A stretch of 64,000 nt of DNA from contig JAHBXH010000001.1 in the NCBI GenBank assembly GCA_019636555.1, forward strand, positions 1,054,001 through 1,118,000, in the 5' to 3' direction. The translations under genes and the position numbers were made by a program. The stretch is from Phycisphaeraceae bacterium. Its GTDB lineage: Bacteria; Planctomycetota; Phycisphaerae; Phycisphaerales; UBA1924. Positions 62,903-64,000 of this stretch are shown piece after piece; positions within the stretch are counted from its first letter, which is position 1, and each line of letters begins with the position of its first letter. The notes under the pieces were generated by a model. It had not been told where the DNA came from, searched no databases, and saw only the letters and a program-made list of their open reading frames with translations.

Positions 62903-63979
62903 CTAGCGCGCCGGTAATTTCACCGCGCCGACCAACTCGGAAATATTCGTTGCTCCCTGATCCGAGACCCACCTGCTCAATCCCTGCGCGATCTTCTTGG
63001 GCGCGCGTGGGTCCACAAATAGAGCCGTGCCGATGCCGATCGCGCTCGCGCCGGCCAGCACAAATTCCGCGGCATCCTCCCAATTCATCACGCCGCCAAG
63101 CCCCACGATCGGAGTCTGAGTCTGTTTGCAGATGCCGCGGTACGCATCGTGCACCAGCTTCACCGCGATCGGGTGAATCGCGGGCCCGCTCAAGCCTCCC
63201 GTGACGTTCGACAGCCGCGGCTCGCGCGTGCGCACGTCGATTGTCATCGCCGGAACCGTGTTCGCAATCACCATCGCGTCGGCGCCCGGCCGCTGATTCG
63301 GGCCCGCAGGTCCCGCGCCGCTCTCGATCGCTCCGCGGCAGATCGCGACGACGCCGGACTCTCTTTTCGTCGCATATCCCATCACAGCCGGAGAAATCTT
63401 GACGAACAGCCGCGTCTTCTTCAGCACCGGACGAATCGCGGAGATCAACTCGCGCAGCAGCCCGGGCTCCGCACCGAATTCGCACCCGTGCTTGACGTTC
63501 GGGCAACTGACGTTCACTTCGACCGCCGGAATCGCGGCAACTTCATCCATCGCCGCCGCGACCGCGACGTAGTCATCCACGCTGAACCCCGAAATCGACC
63601 CGATGATGATCGGCTTTTCCGAAGCCCCCTCCCTGAGGGAGGGGGTTGGGGGAAGGGAGTGTCTTCCGCCAGCTGAAACTCCCGCAAACTCTTCAATCCT
63701 CGGCACGATCTCGCTCTTGAACCGCTCAAGCCCCACATTCGCCAGTCCGATCGCGTTCATCATGCCCGCGCGGTGCTCGATGATCCGCCATGTCGCGTTC
63801 CCTTCGCGCGGCTCGCGCGTGATCGACTTCGTCACGATCGCGCCAATACCGCCCGTCGGGGAGAGGTCCGTTACTTCCGCAAGTTCATCGACATAGCCGC
63901 AGGTGCCGGCGGCGAGGACGAGGGGCGATCGCAATTCCATCCCTGCGATCGCGATTGAAATTGCGATTGGTTTGCTCAT
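62903..63979 (-). CDS. pyrD: Dihydroorotate dehydrogenase (class 1-like)
   Basis: Oxidises dihydroorotate to orotate in pyrimidine synthesis; FMN is the cofactor. The 358-residue protein has the FMN-loop start LVLAAGTCGY, KSITREPREGN, the catalytic-region EVNVSCPNVKHGC (Cys base as in class 1B) and the phosphate-binding VGLGGVMNWEDAAEFVLAGASAIGIGTALF. Class 1B enzymes use a PyrK partner; no pyrK is in view. Residues about 101-121 are extra and encoded by a CCCCCTCCC palindrome. ATG 63979 is near the right edge. Confidence 0.92.
   Translation of the reverse strand: MSKPIAISIAIAGMELRSPLVLAAGTCGYVDELAEVTDLSPTGGIGAIVTKSITREPREGNATWRIIEHRAGMMNAIGLANVGLERFKSEIVPRIEEFAGVSAGGRHSLPPTPSLREGASEKPIIIGSISGFSVDDYVAVAAAMDEVAAIPAVEVNVSCPNVKHGCEFGAEPGLLRELISAIRPVLKKTRLFVKISPAVMGYATKRESGVVAICRGAIESGAGPAGPNQRPGADAMVIANTVPAMTIDVRTREPRLSNVTGGLSGPAIHPIAVKLVHDAYRGICKQTQTPIVGLGGVMNWEDAAEFVLAGASAIGIGTALFVDPRAPKKIAQGLSRWVSDQGATNISELVGAVKLPAR
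63625..63645. repeat. In-frame palindromic element inside pyrD
   Basis: CCCCCTCCC-TGA-GGGAGGGGG is a perfect 9-bp stem with a 3-base loop, followed by GTTGGGGGAAGGGAGTG. It is translated within pyrD as LPPTPSLREG and neighbours, which the family lacks. It resembles a small mobile palindromic sequence. Confidence 0.7.
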
Positions 63980-64000
63980 GGACGACCAACCGTATCATGA

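Overview
The window is high-GC bacterial chromosome, densely coded, with no phage, transposase or CRISPR signal. Several features suggest a planctomycete of the Phycisphaerae type: a secreted protein ending in two Cys-Pro-Ala-Asp dockerin-like EF-hands, a PTPG variant of the PEP-CTERM sorting signal together with an exosortase, a very long GyrB, and many enzymes carrying proline-rich or charged extensions. The lineage is an inference from these features; no rRNA gene is present to confirm it.

Layout. 1-3070: the end of an ABC permease, a small unknown gene, and a lipoprotein / ECF sigma / zinc anti-sigma operon. 3161-9270: uvrA, a small membrane protein and uvrB (nucleotide excision repair), then a divergent PilZ-J-domain fusion. 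9901-13859: a two-gene FtsX-type ABC exporter and gcvH. 14227-17151: a TIM-barrel protein with a charged insertion, cmk and a PlsC acyltransferase. 17148-19666: cydAB, encoding cytochrome bd oxidase. 19765-22511: elbB and an APC permease with a UspA-like tail. 22760-24412: two secreted surface proteins, one PEP-CTERM-like and one with a dockerin tail, placed convergently. 24593-29983: a UvrD/PcrA helicase, a DUF4139 protein, a lipoprotein and ispF.

29998-47711 is the largest coherent block. All eleven genes lie on the minus strand: Wza-like exporter, exosortase fused to EpsI, a giant TPR protein, a Wzc-like chain-length protein, an NDP-sugar epimerase, a WecA/MraY-type transferase, an orphan ParA, a VanZ-like protein, MurJ/MviN, an entericidin-like lipoprotein and an SDR. 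Several neighbours overlap by 4 bp. It reads as an exopolysaccharide and protein-sorting locus. The PTPG-CTERM protein 20 kb away is a likely substrate of the exosortase.

47980-57053: lipA, a membrane SpoIIE-type phosphatase overlapping an HD-GYP protein, tRNA-His, an EVE protein, a tandem pair of PilZ / receiver / HPt-like proteins whose HPt-like parts lack the histidine, and gyrB. 57281-63979: a DUF6159-like membrane protein, an L,D-transpeptidase, 5-formyl-THF cyclo-ligase with rarA, a second PlsC and a PyrD. The rarA and pyrD genes each carry a short palindromic DNA element translated in frame.

C-di-GMP recurs as a theme: three PilZ proteins with intact RxxxR and [D/N]xSxxG motifs, one HD-GYP phosphodiesterase, and an exopolysaccharide locus that such signalling often controls. 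No direct link between them is shown by the sequence.
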